Origin: Actinomycetota bacterium
Lineage (GTDB): Bacteria > Actinomycetota > Actinomycetes > Nanopelagicales > Nanopelagicaceae
Direction of reading: 5' to 3'
Length of the DNA stretch: 32,605 bases
Assembly: GCA_947505195.1 (NCBI GenBank)
Contig: CANNIM010000004.1
Span: 1-32,605 of the forward strand
Part shown: positions 15,781 to 25,605 of the stretch, one piece after another
Position numbering within the stretch: the stretch's first letter is position 1
Layout: each line of letters begins with the position of its first letter
Notes under the pieces: model-generated
What the model was told of the DNA's origin: nothing
Seen by the model: the letters and a program-made list of their open reading frames with translations, nothing else
Databases searched by the model: none
Position numbers and translations under genes: made by a program

Positions 15781-16907
15781 TTCTTGCCCTCCGGAGTGCG
15801 ACGAGAGCCGCCATGAGTAAGTGTCGCCGAATCAATAATTTCATCTGAGAAATCTGGGATTACATCACCAGTTGGTTTGCCATCAACGCTCTTGGTCATA
15901 AGCAGAAGTAGATTTACAACATTTCGCGAGAACAACATTGATGCGTGATAAGGCAGTTGGCTTGGAACATCTTTTCCGCCCCAGATAACAACGCCATTTG
16001 TAGTTGTAATCGTTTCGCCAGGCTTACTTCCCTCAACGTTGCCGCCAGTTTCCGCAGCTAGATCAACAATCACAGCGCCAGATTTCATAGCAGAAACCAT
16101 TTGGCCAGTAACAAGTCTTGGTGCTGGTCTTCCTGGTACAGCCGCTGTTGTTATAACAACATCAGCAGCAGCTAAGTAAGGAGTGAGAAGTTCACGTTGT
16201 TTAGCGGCGCGCTCTTCTGTCATCTCACGCGCATAACCGCCGGCGCCTTCAAGGGCTTCGAGTTCTAACGTAATAAATTTTGCGCCCATTGATTTAACTT
16301 CATCTGCTGATGATGGACGAACGTCATATGCACTTACTACTGCGCCTAGTCGCTTCGCTGTTGCAATTGCTTGAAGGCCAGCAACGCCAGCGCCAAGAAC
16401 TACAACTTGTGCAGGAGTAACAGTTCCTGCTGCAGTCATAAGTAATGGAAAGAATCTTGGTGAGAGTTCAGCGGCAACAAGTGATGCGCGATAGCCAGCG
16501 CACAGTGCCTGCGAGGTTAGGGCATCCATTGATTGTGCGCGAGAAATACGGGGAACAAGTTCAAGTGAAAGCGCAGTTACTCCAGCACTTGCTGCTGCAT
16601 CGATTGAATCAACTGAAGTTGTAGGAGAAAGGAATGAGATTGTAAGAGCACCCTTTTTAAGGGAGTTCATTTGATCTGGAGTTAGCGCAGTAACGGAGGC
16701 AATTACATCGGCATCACTAATTACATTGCCACTCTTTACTGTTGCGCCAGCGGCGGTGAATTCACTATCGGGAAAGCCTGATGCAACACCAGCCCCCGCT
16801 TCGATAACGACCTCAAGGCCAGCTTTGGTTAATTTGGAAATGATGTCTGGGACGAGCGCTACACGGGCTTCGCCAGACCGGATCTCTTTAGCTACGGCTA
16901 TTCGCAT
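15777..16907 (-). CDS. pntAa: NAD(P) transhydrogenase alpha subunit, NAD-binding part PntAa
   Basis: Cytosolic domain I of the transhydrogenase, which binds NAD(H) and resembles alanine dehydrogenase. Motifs are KEIRSGEARVALVP at the N-terminus, the RQD-loop equivalent RISRAQSMDALTSQ, and the Rossmann motif VVVLGAGVAGLQAIATAKRLGA with acidic YDVRP. The ORF track begins at TTG 16913; the in-frame ATG two codons later (16907) gives the usual MRIAVAKE start and is preferred. No clear Shine-Dalgarno is present, so a near-leaderless transcript is possible. First gene of the pnt operon, 66-72 nt downstream of the argF stop on the same strand side. Confidence 0.96.
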   Translation of the reverse strand: MRIAVAKEIRSGEARVALVPDIISKLTKAGLEVVIEAGAGVASGFPDSEFTAAGATVKSGNVISDADVIASVTALTPDQMNSLKKGALTISFLSPTTSVDSIDAAASAGVTALSLELVPRISRAQSMDALTSQALCAGYRASLVAAELSPRFFPLLMTAAGTVTPAQVVVLGAGVAGLQAIATAKRLGAVVSAYDVRPSSADEVKSMGAKFITLELEALEGAGGYAREMTEERAAKQRELLTPYLAAADVVITTAAVPGRPAPRLVTGQMVSAMKSGAVIVDLAAETGGNVEGSKPGETITTTNGVVIWGGKDVPSQLPYHASMLFSRNVVNLLLLMTKSVDGKPTGDVIPDFSDEIIDSATLTHGGSRRTPEGKK

Positions 16908-16979
16908 CCGCAAAGATTAGTGCCTATTAACTTCGAAGGCTGCCAAATATGCGCAACTTTTAGCCTACAAGTTGGGCAA

Positions 16980-17921
16980 TTAGTGGTTGCCCTTTATCTC
17001 GCCTCGAACTAGGTGATAGAGAATTGCTTGAATCGTTGTTCGGCGGTGATAGGCCTCGCGCCAGATTACAGATTTCGGACCGTCGATAACCTCGGCTTCA
17101 ACTTCCTCGCCACGATGTGCTGGCAGACAGTGCATGAAGATTGAGTCCGGTGATGTTAGCGACATTAAATTCTTAGTAATTGCATATGGTGCGAGGGCCT
17201 TAAGTTTCTCAGCTCTTACCTCTTCTGGATCTCCCATAGACATCCAAACATCGGTATATACAACGCTAGCACCTGTGGCTGCAGCTTCTGGATCTGTCAT
17301 AACTTCAATCGTTGCTCCAGTTTTACTAGCAATCTCCTTAGCGCGATTAACTGCTGATTCTTGCGGTGCCCATTTTCCTGGTGGAGTTGCTACAACGACA
17401 TGTGCTCCCATAATTGCGCCCATTGTTAACCAGGCATGTGACATGTTATTTCCATCGCCAACATATGTGAATTTTCGACCAGAAACATCTTCGCCAAATA
17501 CTTCGCGAATAGTTAACCAATCTGCAAGTAGTTGTGTTGGATGATCAGTGTCAGTTAATCCATTCAAAACTGGAATTGTCGAATGAGCACCAAGTTCATC
17601 GACATCAGATTGGGCAAAGGTTCTAACAATTAGCGCGCTCGCAAAGCCACTAATTATTTTTGCGGTATCAGAGATTGTTTCACCACGACCAATTTGTAAA
17701 TCATCCCCCCGAAGAAATATCGGAGTACCTCCAAGATGAGCAACAGCTGTTTCGGATGCGAGTCTGGTGCGAGTTGAGGATTTAGTCATATAAATAGCAA
17801 CTGTCTGATTAGCTAGAGCGTCCTTTGAGCGAAGTGGGCTCTTAGCAAATTGCGCAGCAGTATCGAGTATTAGTTCCACATCATTACGAGATAGATGCTC
17901 AGTGCGCAATAGATCCTTCAT
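16980..17921 (-). CDS. argF: Ornithine carbamoyltransferase ArgF
   Basis: Cytosolic arginine-pathway enzyme that makes citrulline from ornithine and carbamoyl phosphate. The carbamoyl-phosphate loop is SSTRTRLASE (the STRTR form of OTC), followed by DHPTQLLADWLTIRE and the catalytic HCLPAHRGEEV. The ornithine-side loop holds YTDVWMSMGDPEE. The length, 313 residues, is normal. No other arg biosynthesis gene is adjacent except argS far downstream. It is divergent from the DUF3039 gene across a 48-base gap that must contain both promoters; only a weak purine stretch precedes its ATG. Confidence 0.96.
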   Translation of the reverse strand: MKDLLRTEHLSRNDVELILDTAAQFAKSPLRSKDALANQTVAIYMTKSSTRTRLASETAVAHLGGTPIFLRGDDLQIGRGETISDTAKIISGFASALIVRTFAQSDVDELGAHSTIPVLNGLTDTDHPTQLLADWLTIREVFGEDVSGRKFTYVGDGNNMSHAWLTMGAIMGAHVVVATPPGKWAPQESAVNRAKEIASKTGATIEVMTDPEAAATGASVVYTDVWMSMGDPEEVRAEKLKALAPYAITKNLMSLTSPDSIFMHCLPAHRGEEVEAEVIDGPKSVIWREAYHRRTTIQAILYHLVRGEIKGNH

Positions 17922-17969
17922 TATTGAATAATACCCAATAAAGCAGGTCGCCTCGGTAGAATTTACGAC

Positions 17970-18224
17970 ATGGGAATCCCGAGCATAGATCTTCAGCCCT
18001 TCACAGATGTAAAAGAGAAGGAAGATACTCGGCTATCAAATGAAGATGGCGATCATGAAAGATTTGCCCACTATGTACGCAAAGAGAAAATTGTTGAATC
18101 AGCTGTAACTGGAAAGGCAGTTCGTGCCCTCTGTGGCAAGAAGTGGGTACCAAGTCGCGACCCAGAAAAATTTCCAATCTGCCCAATCTGCAAGAAGATA
18201 TTTGATGGCCTAAAGAAGGAATGA
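17970..18224 (+). CDS. DUF3039 family protein
   Basis: An 84-residue soluble protein of unknown function found across Actinobacteria. The recognisable core is EDGDHERFAHYVRKEKIVESAVTG, then VRALCGKKWVPSRDPEKFPICPICKKIF. The three cysteines (LCGK and CPIC) look like a partial zinc-binding site, with His residues in DHERFAH as possible further ligands. Its stop overlaps the start of the GH18-like gene (ATGA), so the two are translationally coupled. Confidence 0.88.
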   Translation: MGIPSIDLQPFTDVKEKEDTRLSNEDGDHERFAHYVRKEKIVESAVTGKAVRALCGKKWVPSRDPEKFPICPICKKIFDGLKKE

Positions 18225-19972
18225 AAAAGCAATTAATTAGCCTTCTGATTCTCGGGCTATTACTTATTAATATAACTTCAACCAGCGTTGCAAGTGCAGA
18301 AGATCGACAACTTCGTAAAATCTTTTCTGGCTGGATGACCGACTACAGCACATATGGCGACACAACTAAAGGCCAGATTCAGGCGATGGATTACGTAGTT
18401 GCACATGCTGAAATGTTCGATCAGATATTGCCATTTTGGTACACAGTAACGAGCGCAGAAACAATTAAAGATAAGTATGTAACTCAGAATTCAATTGATA
18501 AAGCGATACCGATTTCAACTCTTCAAAGTTTAGGCATCAAGGTTATTCCCACCCTTACCGATGGCACGGCTGAAGGTGCGCTCTCGAAGATTATGGGAAC
18601 TGATGCAACCCGAGCGACTTTGATCAAAACTATTTCAGATCTTGTCACTACCAATAATTTTGATGGGATCGATCTAGATTTCGAGGGATTCGCCTTTGTA
18701 GATAAAATTGCAACTTGGCCCACGATTCAACCAAGATGGGTTAAATTCGTACGCGAGTTATCAACTACCTTGCACTCACAAAATAAATTGTTATCAGTCA
18801 CAACGCCATATCTATTAGATCCAACAACTGGGAAAAAAGGTTATTACTTCTATGCCTGGCCAGAAATATCTGAATACATAGATCGATTAAACATAATGGC
18901 TTATGACTATCATAAATTTGATACTGCACCTGGACCGATTGGTCCAATAAGTTGGTTCGAACCTTCGCTAATTTATGCGCTTAAGTCAGTTGCGCCTTGG
19001 AAGATTTATATTGGTACTCCAAATTATGGATACAACTGGGTAACAAAAGTGACTGGCGTTTGTCCTACTAATACTCCAAAATCTGAAAAAAAGGGTTCTA
19101 ATGCGGCGATAATTCATCAATTGAGAGCGCAGGCAATATTAGATAAGCCAGGAGCGGTTGCAAAATATAATGAAAAATTTGGCGAAACTAATGTGCTTTA
19201 TACCGCAGAATTTAATGGCGTTAATTCAGCTGGCGCAACTACGAGTTGCAAAGTAAACCATTCGGTTTGGTATGTCGATGCTCGCGGGTATGGCGCAAGA
19301 GCCAAACTAGTTGAGAAGTACCGCTTAGGCGGAATCTCAGAGTGGGAGATTGGTTATGGCGACAACTTAGCAATTGAAGAAGTTAAGAAGGTGGCAATCG
19401 CCATGGGACAAGAAAAAGTTGTTGGCGATGTAACAGCTAGTGCAGAGAATTTACTTTATGGCGAGAGCGCTGCATTTAACGGAAGCTTTAAATTGGCCGA
19501 TGGCCGGCCGTTATCAAGCGTTCCAGTATTTATGGAGATCAAGCGCGCATCTGGTAATTCAAGACGTTCAATTGGTGAAACAGCAGCGGATGGAACTTTC
19601 CAGATAAAAGTTTTGCTCGGTGAATCGACAAATGTCTCATTTTCTACTGATGAAACTTGGGATCGAACATTAGGTTTAACGCCAGAGAAAATTATTGGAA
19701 TTTCTAGAGTTGTATCTTGGAGTATCCCAGCATCAATGAAGCGCGGGGTTACATATAAAGTTACTGGACAGGTACAACCAAGAGTTGCGGGGATTAAAGT
19801 AGTTTTAGATGATGGAATTACCCAGGTGGCCGGAGTGACTGCAGAGGATGGGAAATTTGAAATTGAAGTTACGCCCATGAAGGTTGGCGCAAAACAATTT
19901 AGCATTGTGACTGAAACTGAAGCTGGATTCATAGGTTCTAAGAGTTCATCATCAACGGTATTGGTGCGGTGA
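18221..19972 (+). CDS. Secreted GH18-like glycoside hydrolase with C-terminal Ig-like domains
   Basis: A 583-residue exported protein. A signal peptide (KKQLISLLILGLLLINITSTSVASA) precedes a TIM-barrel domain of the GH18 type (about 35-395). The catalytic motif FDGIDLDFEGF contains all the expected acids, with Glu155 as the proton donor. INIMAYDYH-type (LNIMAYDYH) and Trp-containing motifs follow, so the enzyme should be active. Bacterial relatives cleave chitin or peptidoglycan-like glycans. After residue 400 come two beta-rich domains resembling carboxypeptidase-regulatory/Ig-like repeats (YGESAAFNGSFKL and RGVTYKVTGQV). The last residues carry no sortase motif or membrane anchor. Coupled to DUF3039 by ATGA. 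Confidence 0.85.
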   Translation: MKKQLISLLILGLLLINITSTSVASAEDRQLRKIFSGWMTDYSTYGDTTKGQIQAMDYVVAHAEMFDQILPFWYTVTSAETIKDKYVTQNSIDKAIPISTLQSLGIKVIPTLTDGTAEGALSKIMGTDATRATLIKTISDLVTTNNFDGIDLDFEGFAFVDKIATWPTIQPRWVKFVRELSTTLHSQNKLLSVTTPYLLDPTTGKKGYYFYAWPEISEYIDRLNIMAYDYHKFDTAPGPIGPISWFEPSLIYALKSVAPWKIYIGTPNYGYNWVTKVTGVCPTNTPKSEKKGSNAAIIHQLRAQAILDKPGAVAKYNEKFGETNVLYTAEFNGVNSAGATTSCKVNHSVWYVDARGYGARAKLVEKYRLGGISEWEIGYGDNLAIEEVKKVAIAMGQEKVVGDVTASAENLLYGESAAFNGSFKLADGRPLSSVPVFMEIKRASGNSRRSIGETAADGTFQIKVLLGESTNVSFSTDETWDRTLGLTPEKIIGISRVVSWSIPASMKRGVTYKVTGQVQPRVAGIKVVLDDGITQVAGVTAEDGKFEIEVTPMKVGAKQFSIVTETEAGFIGSKSSSSTVLVR

Positions 19973-19978
19973 GAAAAT

Positions 19979-20266
19979 ATGGCAAAAACTCTTACAAAAG
20001 ATCAAGTGAACATCAGTGAGTTAATTGATCGACCTTGGATAACAATAGTTTGGGATGATCCAGTAAATTTGATGACCTACGTGACCCATGTTTTTATCAA
20101 ACTCTTTGGTTTTTCTAAAGAACGAGCCCATGAATTAATGATGCAAGTTCATGATGAGGGACGTGCGGTTGTATCGACTGGAACCCGCGAAGAGATGGAG
20201 CGTGATGTTCAGCGTCTTCACGAGCATGGCCTGTGGGCAACACTTCAACGCGATGACAAAATCTGA
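19979..20266 (+). CDS. clpS: ClpS adaptor of the ClpCP/ClpAP protease
   Basis: A 95-residue adaptor that delivers N-end-rule substrates to the Clp ATPase. The conserved blocks are [21 protein letters not shown] (substrate pocket) and [21 protein letters not shown], then [18 protein letters not shown]. It begins 7 nt after the GH18-like gene and its stop shares a base with the next start (TGATG). The gene order clpS-DUF2017-mec-cysO-cysM-murI-rph-rdgB matches M. tuberculosis Rv1331 to Rv1341. Confidence 0.95.
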   Translation: MAKTLTKDQVNISELIDRPWITIVWDDPVNLMTYVTHVFIKLFGFSKERAHELMMQVHDEGRAVVSTGTREEMERDVQRLHEHGLWATLQRDDKI

Positions 20267-20817
20267 TGTCAAGCTTTGAGAAAGTTGGTGATGGTTTCTC
20301 ACTTGATTTAACGCTTGATGAAGCGAACATACTTATCAATTTAGTTGAACAACTTCTGGAACTCCTTGGCGAGGGAGATTTCTTCCATCATTATGATTCA
20401 AGCGATCCACTTGCTCAGTTACTCGCTATGCCATCAGAGATAGTTACGCCAGATGATCCAGTACTACTGCGATTGTTACCAAATGCCTATGCCGACCCAG
20501 AAGCTGCATCAGATTTTCGCAGGTACACCGAACCACAACTGCGTGGAGCTAAACAGAAGAATTTGCGACTAGTGCGTGAAGAGTTAACCATTTTGGTAGA
20601 TGAGAACCATGGTGGAGTGATTGAAGAATTAAATGCAGATGTCTGGCTTAAAGCTCTAAATGATTTACGTATTGCCCTTTCAGTTCGCTTAGAAATTGAT
20701 GAAACAAGTTTTGATAAATTTGAAATGCTGCCTGACGAAGATCCACAGAAGCCGGTTTATGCTGTTTACTTCTGGTTAGGTTGGTTGCAGGAGAATTTGT
20801 TAGGGTTACTCCTATGA
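20266..20817 (+). CDS. DUF2017 family protein
   Basis: A 183-residue, mostly helical, acidic protein that always follows clpS in Actinobacteria (Rv1332 equivalent). Visible pattern: LDLTLDEANILINLVEQLLELL, DPLAQLL, RLLPNAYADPEAASDFRRYTE near residue 85 and NDLRIALSVRLEI towards the C-terminus. Rv1332 is annotated as a possible regulator without strong evidence. The start overlaps clpS by one base and the stop overlaps mec (ATGA). Linkage suggests a role with ClpS proteolysis, but this is inference. Confidence 0.9.
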   Translation: MSSFEKVGDGFSLDLTLDEANILINLVEQLLELLGEGDFFHHYDSSDPLAQLLAMPSEIVTPDDPVLLRLLPNAYADPEAASDFRRYTEPQLRGAKQKNLRLVREELTILVDENHGGVIEELNADVWLKALNDLRIALSVRLEIDETSFDKFEMLPDEDPQKPVYAVYFWLGWLQENLLGLLL

Positions 20818-21242
20818 CCCTTCGAATTACCGCCGCACATGTCGAGGCAATTCTCGAGCAATCTCGCGCGGAATATCCTGATGAATGTTGTGGGGTAATT
20901 CTTGGTCCTGAAGGAAGCGATAGCGCTCAAGTACTTAAACCAATGGTCAACGCGGCACATTCACCTACTTTCTACGAATTTGATTCGAAGGATTTATTGG
21001 CGCTCTACCGTGAAGTTGACGATAACTCACAGGAAATAGTTGTGGTTTATCACTCGCATACCGAGACCGAGGCTTACCCATCTCGTACTGATATCTCCTA
21101 CGCTTCAGAACCTGGCGCGCACTACGTTCTAGTTTCTACTCGCAAAGAGATTGCACCTGAGAATGAATTTCGTTCATATCGAATTATTGACGGTGTTGTT
21201 ACGGAAGAAGATGTTGAAATCGTTACTCGGATTGGCGAATAA
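20814..21242 (+). CDS. mec: JAMM metalloprotease Mec (CysO-cysteine peptidase)
   Basis: Zinc peptidase that releases free cysteine from the CysO-Cys conjugate (Rv1334 family). The ORF track opens at 20781, but ATG 20814 overlaps the DUF2017 stop (ATGA) and gives the family start MTLRITAAHVEAI. The JAMM signature is intact: Glu24 in PDECCG, then HSHTETEAYPSRTD with His80, His82, Ser90 and Asp93 in exact H-x-H-x7-S-x2-D spacing. At 142 residues it has the usual length. It lies directly before its substrate gene cysO. Confidence 0.95.
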   Translation: MTLRITAAHVEAILEQSRAEYPDECCGVILGPEGSDSAQVLKPMVNAAHSPTFYEFDSKDLLALYREVDDNSQEIVVVYHSHTETEAYPSRTDISYASEPGAHYVLVSTRKEIAPENEFRSYRIIDGVVTEEDVEIVTRIGE

Positions 21243-21268
21243 GCCGAGCTTCAAGGATACTTAACCCT

Positions 21269-22512
<1,244 letters not shown>

Positions 22513-22539
22513 CTCTGCACTGAAGGTAGGCTTGGCTAT

Positions 22540-23346
22540 ATGTCGGCCGCAAATTTATCTAAGAATTCACCTATCGGTATCTTCGATTCAGGTGTTGGTG
22601 GCCTAACTGTTGCGAGATCGATTATCGATCAACTTCCTGGTGAATCAATTCTTTATGTTGGTGATACTGCGCGCGGCCCTTATGGTCCAAGACCACTTGC
22701 CGAAGTTCGTACTTTCGCGCTCGAGATTCTTGATCAATTAGTTGAAGCTGGTGTTAAAGCGATTGTTATTGCATGCAATACGGCGAGTGCAGCAATGTTG
22801 CGTGATGCCCGTGAGAGATATTCAGTTCCAGTGATTGAAGTTATTCAACCCGCTGTTCGCAGAGCGGTTTCAGCAACTCGCAGCGGTCATATTGGGGTTA
22901 TTGGGACAAATGCAACAATTGACTCAGGTGCTTATCTAGATGCATTTGCCGCAGCACCACAGTTAGAAATAACTTCGGTAGCTTGCCCGCTTTTTGTTGA
23001 ATATGTTGAACGCGGCGAAACTTCTGGTTCAGCGATTACCAAAATTGCCACAGATTATTTAAAACCTCTTGTCGAAAAGAATATCGACACCTTAGTTCTT
23101 GGTTGCACTCATTACCCATTGCTTACCGGTGTGATCTCATATGTAATGGGAAATGAAGTAACACTTGTTTCAAGTGCCGAAGAGACAGCAAAAGATCTAT
23201 ATCGAGTTCTAGTTGAAAGCGATATGTTGAATACATCTGGGTTACCAACACACAAATTTGTATCAACTGGAGAGAGCGAAATGTTCAGCAAACTTGCTAG
23301 ACGTTTCCTTGGTCCAGAAGTTACAAGAGTCGAATCGAGGATTTAA
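22540..23346 (+). CDS. murI: Glutamate racemase MurI
   Basis: Makes D-glutamate for peptidoglycan. The start [19 protein letters not shown], the first catalytic cysteine in [10 protein letters not shown] and the second in [15 protein letters not shown] are all present in the correct order. [12 protein letters not shown] is also typical. At 268 residues the length is normal. It starts 27 nt after cysM, and its stop is directly followed by the rph ATG without a gap, so co-expression with rph is very likely. Confidence 0.97.
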   Translation: MSAANLSKNSPIGIFDSGVGGLTVARSIIDQLPGESILYVGDTARGPYGPRPLAEVRTFALEILDQLVEAGVKAIVIACNTASAAMLRDARERYSVPVIEVIQPAVRRAVSATRSGHIGVIGTNATIDSGAYLDAFAAAPQLEITSVACPLFVEYVERGETSGSAITKIATDYLKPLVEKNIDTLVLGCTHYPLLTGVISYVMGNEVTLVSSAEETAKDLYRVLVESDMLNTSGLPTHKFVSTGESEMFSKLARRFLGPEVTRVESRI

Positions 23347-24093
23347 ATGTCAACCGATAATTTGCAGAGCGGTTCGAGAATTGATGGTAGAAATCCTGGT
23401 GATTTGCGTCAAATTAAATTCACTCGCAATTGGTTGAACAACGCCGAAGGATCTGTTCTAGTTGAATTCGGAAATACTCGCGTCCTCTGTGTTGCCTCAT
23501 TTACTCCAGGCGTTCCTCGTTGGTTAGTTGGTAAGGGTGGCGGTTGGGTAACAAGCGAGTATGCAATGTTGCCGCGTGCTACGCACACTAGATCTGATCG
23601 TGAAAGTGTCAAAGGAAAATTAGGCGGACGAACTCAAGAAATTTCTCGTCTTGTTGGTCGCTCACTTCGCGCAATTGTTGATACTGCGGCGCTCGGTGAA
23701 AATACAATCGTTATCGACTGTGATGTGCTGCAGGCTGATGGTGGAACTAGAACAGCAGCAATAACAGGTGCTTATGTTGCGCTACAAGATGCAATCACTT
23801 GGGCAAAAGGCAAGGGTCATATTCCAGCTTCACGCAATCCAATTATCCAAGGTGTATCTGCAGTAAGTGTAGGAATTATTGGTGGTGTACCGATGCTCGA
23901 CCTCTGTTACGAGGAAGATGTAACGGCTGATACAGATATGAATATTGTCTGCACCGCAGATGGAAACTTTGTTGAAGTTCAAGGTACTGCAGAAGGAAAA
24001 CCATTTGATCGTGCCTTGTTGAATAGCCTTCTTGATTTGGGTGTTTCTGGATGTAATCAACTTTCGAAATTGCAGCAGAGCGTTCTCGCTTAA
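23347..24093 (+). CDS. rph: Ribonuclease PH
   Basis: Phosphate-dependent 3'-5' exoribonuclease that trims tRNA 3' ends. The 248 residues show [34 protein letters not shown], the phosphate/RNA-binding [18 protein letters not shown] and the catalytic region [23 protein letters not shown], then [15 protein letters not shown]. This is a full-length, intact enzyme. It immediately follows murI and precedes rdgB by 14 nt, as in M. tuberculosis Rv1338-Rv1341. Confidence 0.97.
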   Translation: MSTDNLQSGSRIDGRNPGDLRQIKFTRNWLNNAEGSVLVEFGNTRVLCVASFTPGVPRWLVGKGGGWVTSEYAMLPRATHTRSDRESVKGKLGGRTQEISRLVGRSLRAIVDTAALGENTIVIDCDVLQADGGTRTAAITGAYVALQDAITWAKGKGHIPASRNPIIQGVSAVSVGIIGGVPMLDLCYEEDVTADTDMNIVCTADGNFVEVQGTAEGKPFDRALLNSLLDLGVSGCNQLSKLQQSVLA

Positions 24094-24107
24094 GAATGAA
24101 TTAAATA

Positions 24108-24722
24108 GTGCGCCAAATCGTTTTAGCAACGCAGAACATAGGCAAGATTGCCGAGTTTGAAAGGTTGCTTGCAGAGTTCGCAGAAGATATCGAAGTCCTT
24201 GGGCTCAAAGATTTTCCCGATATGCCAGATATTGCCGAAACTGGAGAATCGTTTACCGAGAATGCACTTTTAAAAGCTCGAGGTGTTTGTGAATTTACGG
24301 GACTCCCAGCGCTTGCTGATGACAGTGGCCTCTGTGTTGATTTCTTAAATGGCGATCCAGGTATTTATTCTGCGAGATGGTCAGGTGTTCACGGTGATGA
24401 TTTGGCAAACATTCAACGTGTTTTATCGCAATTAGATGGCGTTTTGGATCAGGCACGTACTGCACATTTCGTTTGCGAGGTTGCTCTGGTTTTCCCACCA
24501 ACTCATCGATCTGCAAATAGCGAGGTGATAGAACGCGGGAAACTTGAGGGATTTATCACCCTCGCCCCACGTGGTACTGCTGGTTTTGGCTATGACCCAA
24601 TATTTCAACCTGCAGGTCAAGCGTTAACGCTGGGCGAATTCGCGCATGGCGAGAAAGACAAGATTAGTCATCGCGGAATTGCACTTAAAGCCATAGCACC
24701 ACGAATAGGCGTTTTACTCTAG
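24108..24722 (+). CDS. rdgB: RdgB/HAM1 non-canonical purine NTP pyrophosphatase
   Basis: House-cleaning enzyme that hydrolyses ITP, dITP and XTP to monophosphates. Starts at GTG 24108 (MRQIVLATQNIGKIAEFERLL), where the usual substrate motif T/S-x-N-x-x-K is TQNIGK. ETGESFTENALLKARG, ALADDSGLCVDFLNGDPGIYSARWSG and GTAGFGYDPIFQP are family hallmarks. The 204-residue length is normal. Only weak purine-rich sequence precedes the GTG. Last gene of the long plus-strand block begun at DUF3039. Confidence 0.96.
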   Translation: MRQIVLATQNIGKIAEFERLLAEFAEDIEVLGLKDFPDMPDIAETGESFTENALLKARGVCEFTGLPALADDSGLCVDFLNGDPGIYSARWSGVHGDDLANIQRVLSQLDGVLDQARTAHFVCEVALVFPPTHRSANSEVIERGKLEGFITLAPRGTAGFGYDPIFQPAGQALTLGEFAHGEKDKISHRGIALKAIAPRIGVLL

Positions 24723-24728
24723 CTTTTC

Positions 24729-24756
24729 TTGGTTTTGCAGAGCCCTGAGGTATCCT
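24729..24756 (+). promoter_or_regulatory. Candidate promoter of the lysine-rich membrane protein gene
   Basis: TTGGTT (24729-24734), 16 bases, then TATCCT (24751-24756), in the 87-base gap after rdgB. A start near 24763 would give a leader of about 47 nt ending in AAGGAG 8 nt before the GTG start. Motif match only. Confidence 0.4.
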
Positions 24757-24809
24757 TTCACTATTGAGTTTTCAATCTAACTTTCAATTACAAACCAAGG
24801 AGTACTACC

Positions 24810-25601
24810 GTGGCAGTAAAGAAAACCGCAAAGAAGAGCGCAAAGAAATCTGTTGCTAAGCGCGTTGTAAAGAAATCTGCTGTTAAGAAGTCAGCGAAGA
24901 AAGTTGTTAAGAAGTCAGCTGTTAAGAAGACAGCTGTTAAGAAGACAGCCAAGAAGGCCGTTAAGAAGTCAGCGAAGAAAACTGCAAAGCGTTCTTCATC
25001 TACTTTCGTAGTTCCGGCCGTTCCTGCTTCGACAAGCCGCTCTAATTTCCAGAGCTCTTCTGTAACAAATCGTCCGGCAAAAACTCCTGGCGCAAGTGTT
25101 CCCGCTTCAAGTACAGCAAATAACTCTTCATCAAAGCGCGTAGTAACTGCAGTTGTAATTGCCGTGGTATTAATTGCGCTATTAGTTGTTTCACGTAATA
25201 GTTCAACAACAACTGAGAGCGCTGCACCGGAAGCAACTACATCAGTCGAAGCGTCTCAAGAGCCAACTGCTGAGGCAACTGTGGAGGCATCTGAAGCTGC
25301 AACAGTTGTTGATGGCGGCGGAAGCGAACCAGTAGGAATTGTTGCCCAATACACAGCAACAGGAGCAACTATATTTTGGAAGGCCCCAGCTGATGGAACA
25401 GCGGCTGCAAACTACAACGTTGAAATCCGATCAAATGGTGGGGATTGGAAATTAATTTCAACAGTCCCAGCAACTCAATTCTCTTTGGATATCACGAAGG
25501 GCGATGCAACAGGTTGGTGCTCATTTAGAGTTTCAACTGTTCTCGAAGATGGCACTGTAGTTGGCGGAAAAGTTTTCGGACTTCCAGGCCAATACGCTTA
25601 A
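24810..25601 (+). CDS. Membrane protein with histone-H1-like lysine tail and FnIII-like domain
   Basis: A 263-residue protein in three parts. Residues 1-62 are lysine/alanine/serine repeats (AKKSAKKS, VVKKSAVKK, AVKKTAKK), like the tails of mycobacterial HupB or histone H1. Residues 63-110 are Ser/Pro-rich and probably disordered. A single helix (about 111-128, VVTAVVIAVVLIALLVVS) follows, then an acidic Thr/Glu linker and a beta-rich domain (172-256: PVGIVAQYTATGATIFWKAP, NYNVEIRSNGG) resembling fibronectin type III. Positive-inside topology puts the lysine tail in the cytoplasm, where it could touch DNA or RNA, and the FnIII-like part outside. Start is GTG with AAGGAG 8 nt upstream. I know no characterised protein of this layout. 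Confidence 0.85.
   Translation: MAVKKTAKKSAKKSVAKRVVKKSAVKKSAKKVVKKSAVKKTAVKKTAKKAVKKSAKKTAKRSSSTFVVPAVPASTSRSNFQSSSVTNRPAKTPGASVPASSTANNSSSKRVVTAVVIAVVLIALLVVSRNSSTTTESAAPEATTSVEASQEPTAEATVEASEAATVVDGGGSEPVGIVAQYTATGATIFWKAPADGTAAANYNVEIRSNGGDWKLISTVPATQFSLDITKGDATGWCSFRVSTVLEDGTVVGGKVFGLPGQYA
24820..24995 (+). repeat. Internal coding repeats in the lysine-rich tail
   Basis: A region of degenerate 15- and 21-base repeats in frame. A perfect 21-base copy occurs at 24882-24902 and again at 24960-24980. The 15-base unit gctgttaagaagaca is tandemly duplicated at 24918-24947. Such repeats can expand or contract by slippage and change tail length without a frameshift. Confidence 0.85.
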
Positions 25602-25605
25602 AGAT

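Noticed and set aside
24820-24995. CRISPR-like or non-coding repeat array
   Set aside because: Repeats are in frame, encode Lys/Ala/Ser, and have no spacers.
24810-25601. Lysine-rich gene as an HU (HupB) homologue
   Set aside because: There is no HU-fold DNA-binding domain; the core is a membrane helix and a beta-rich outer domain.
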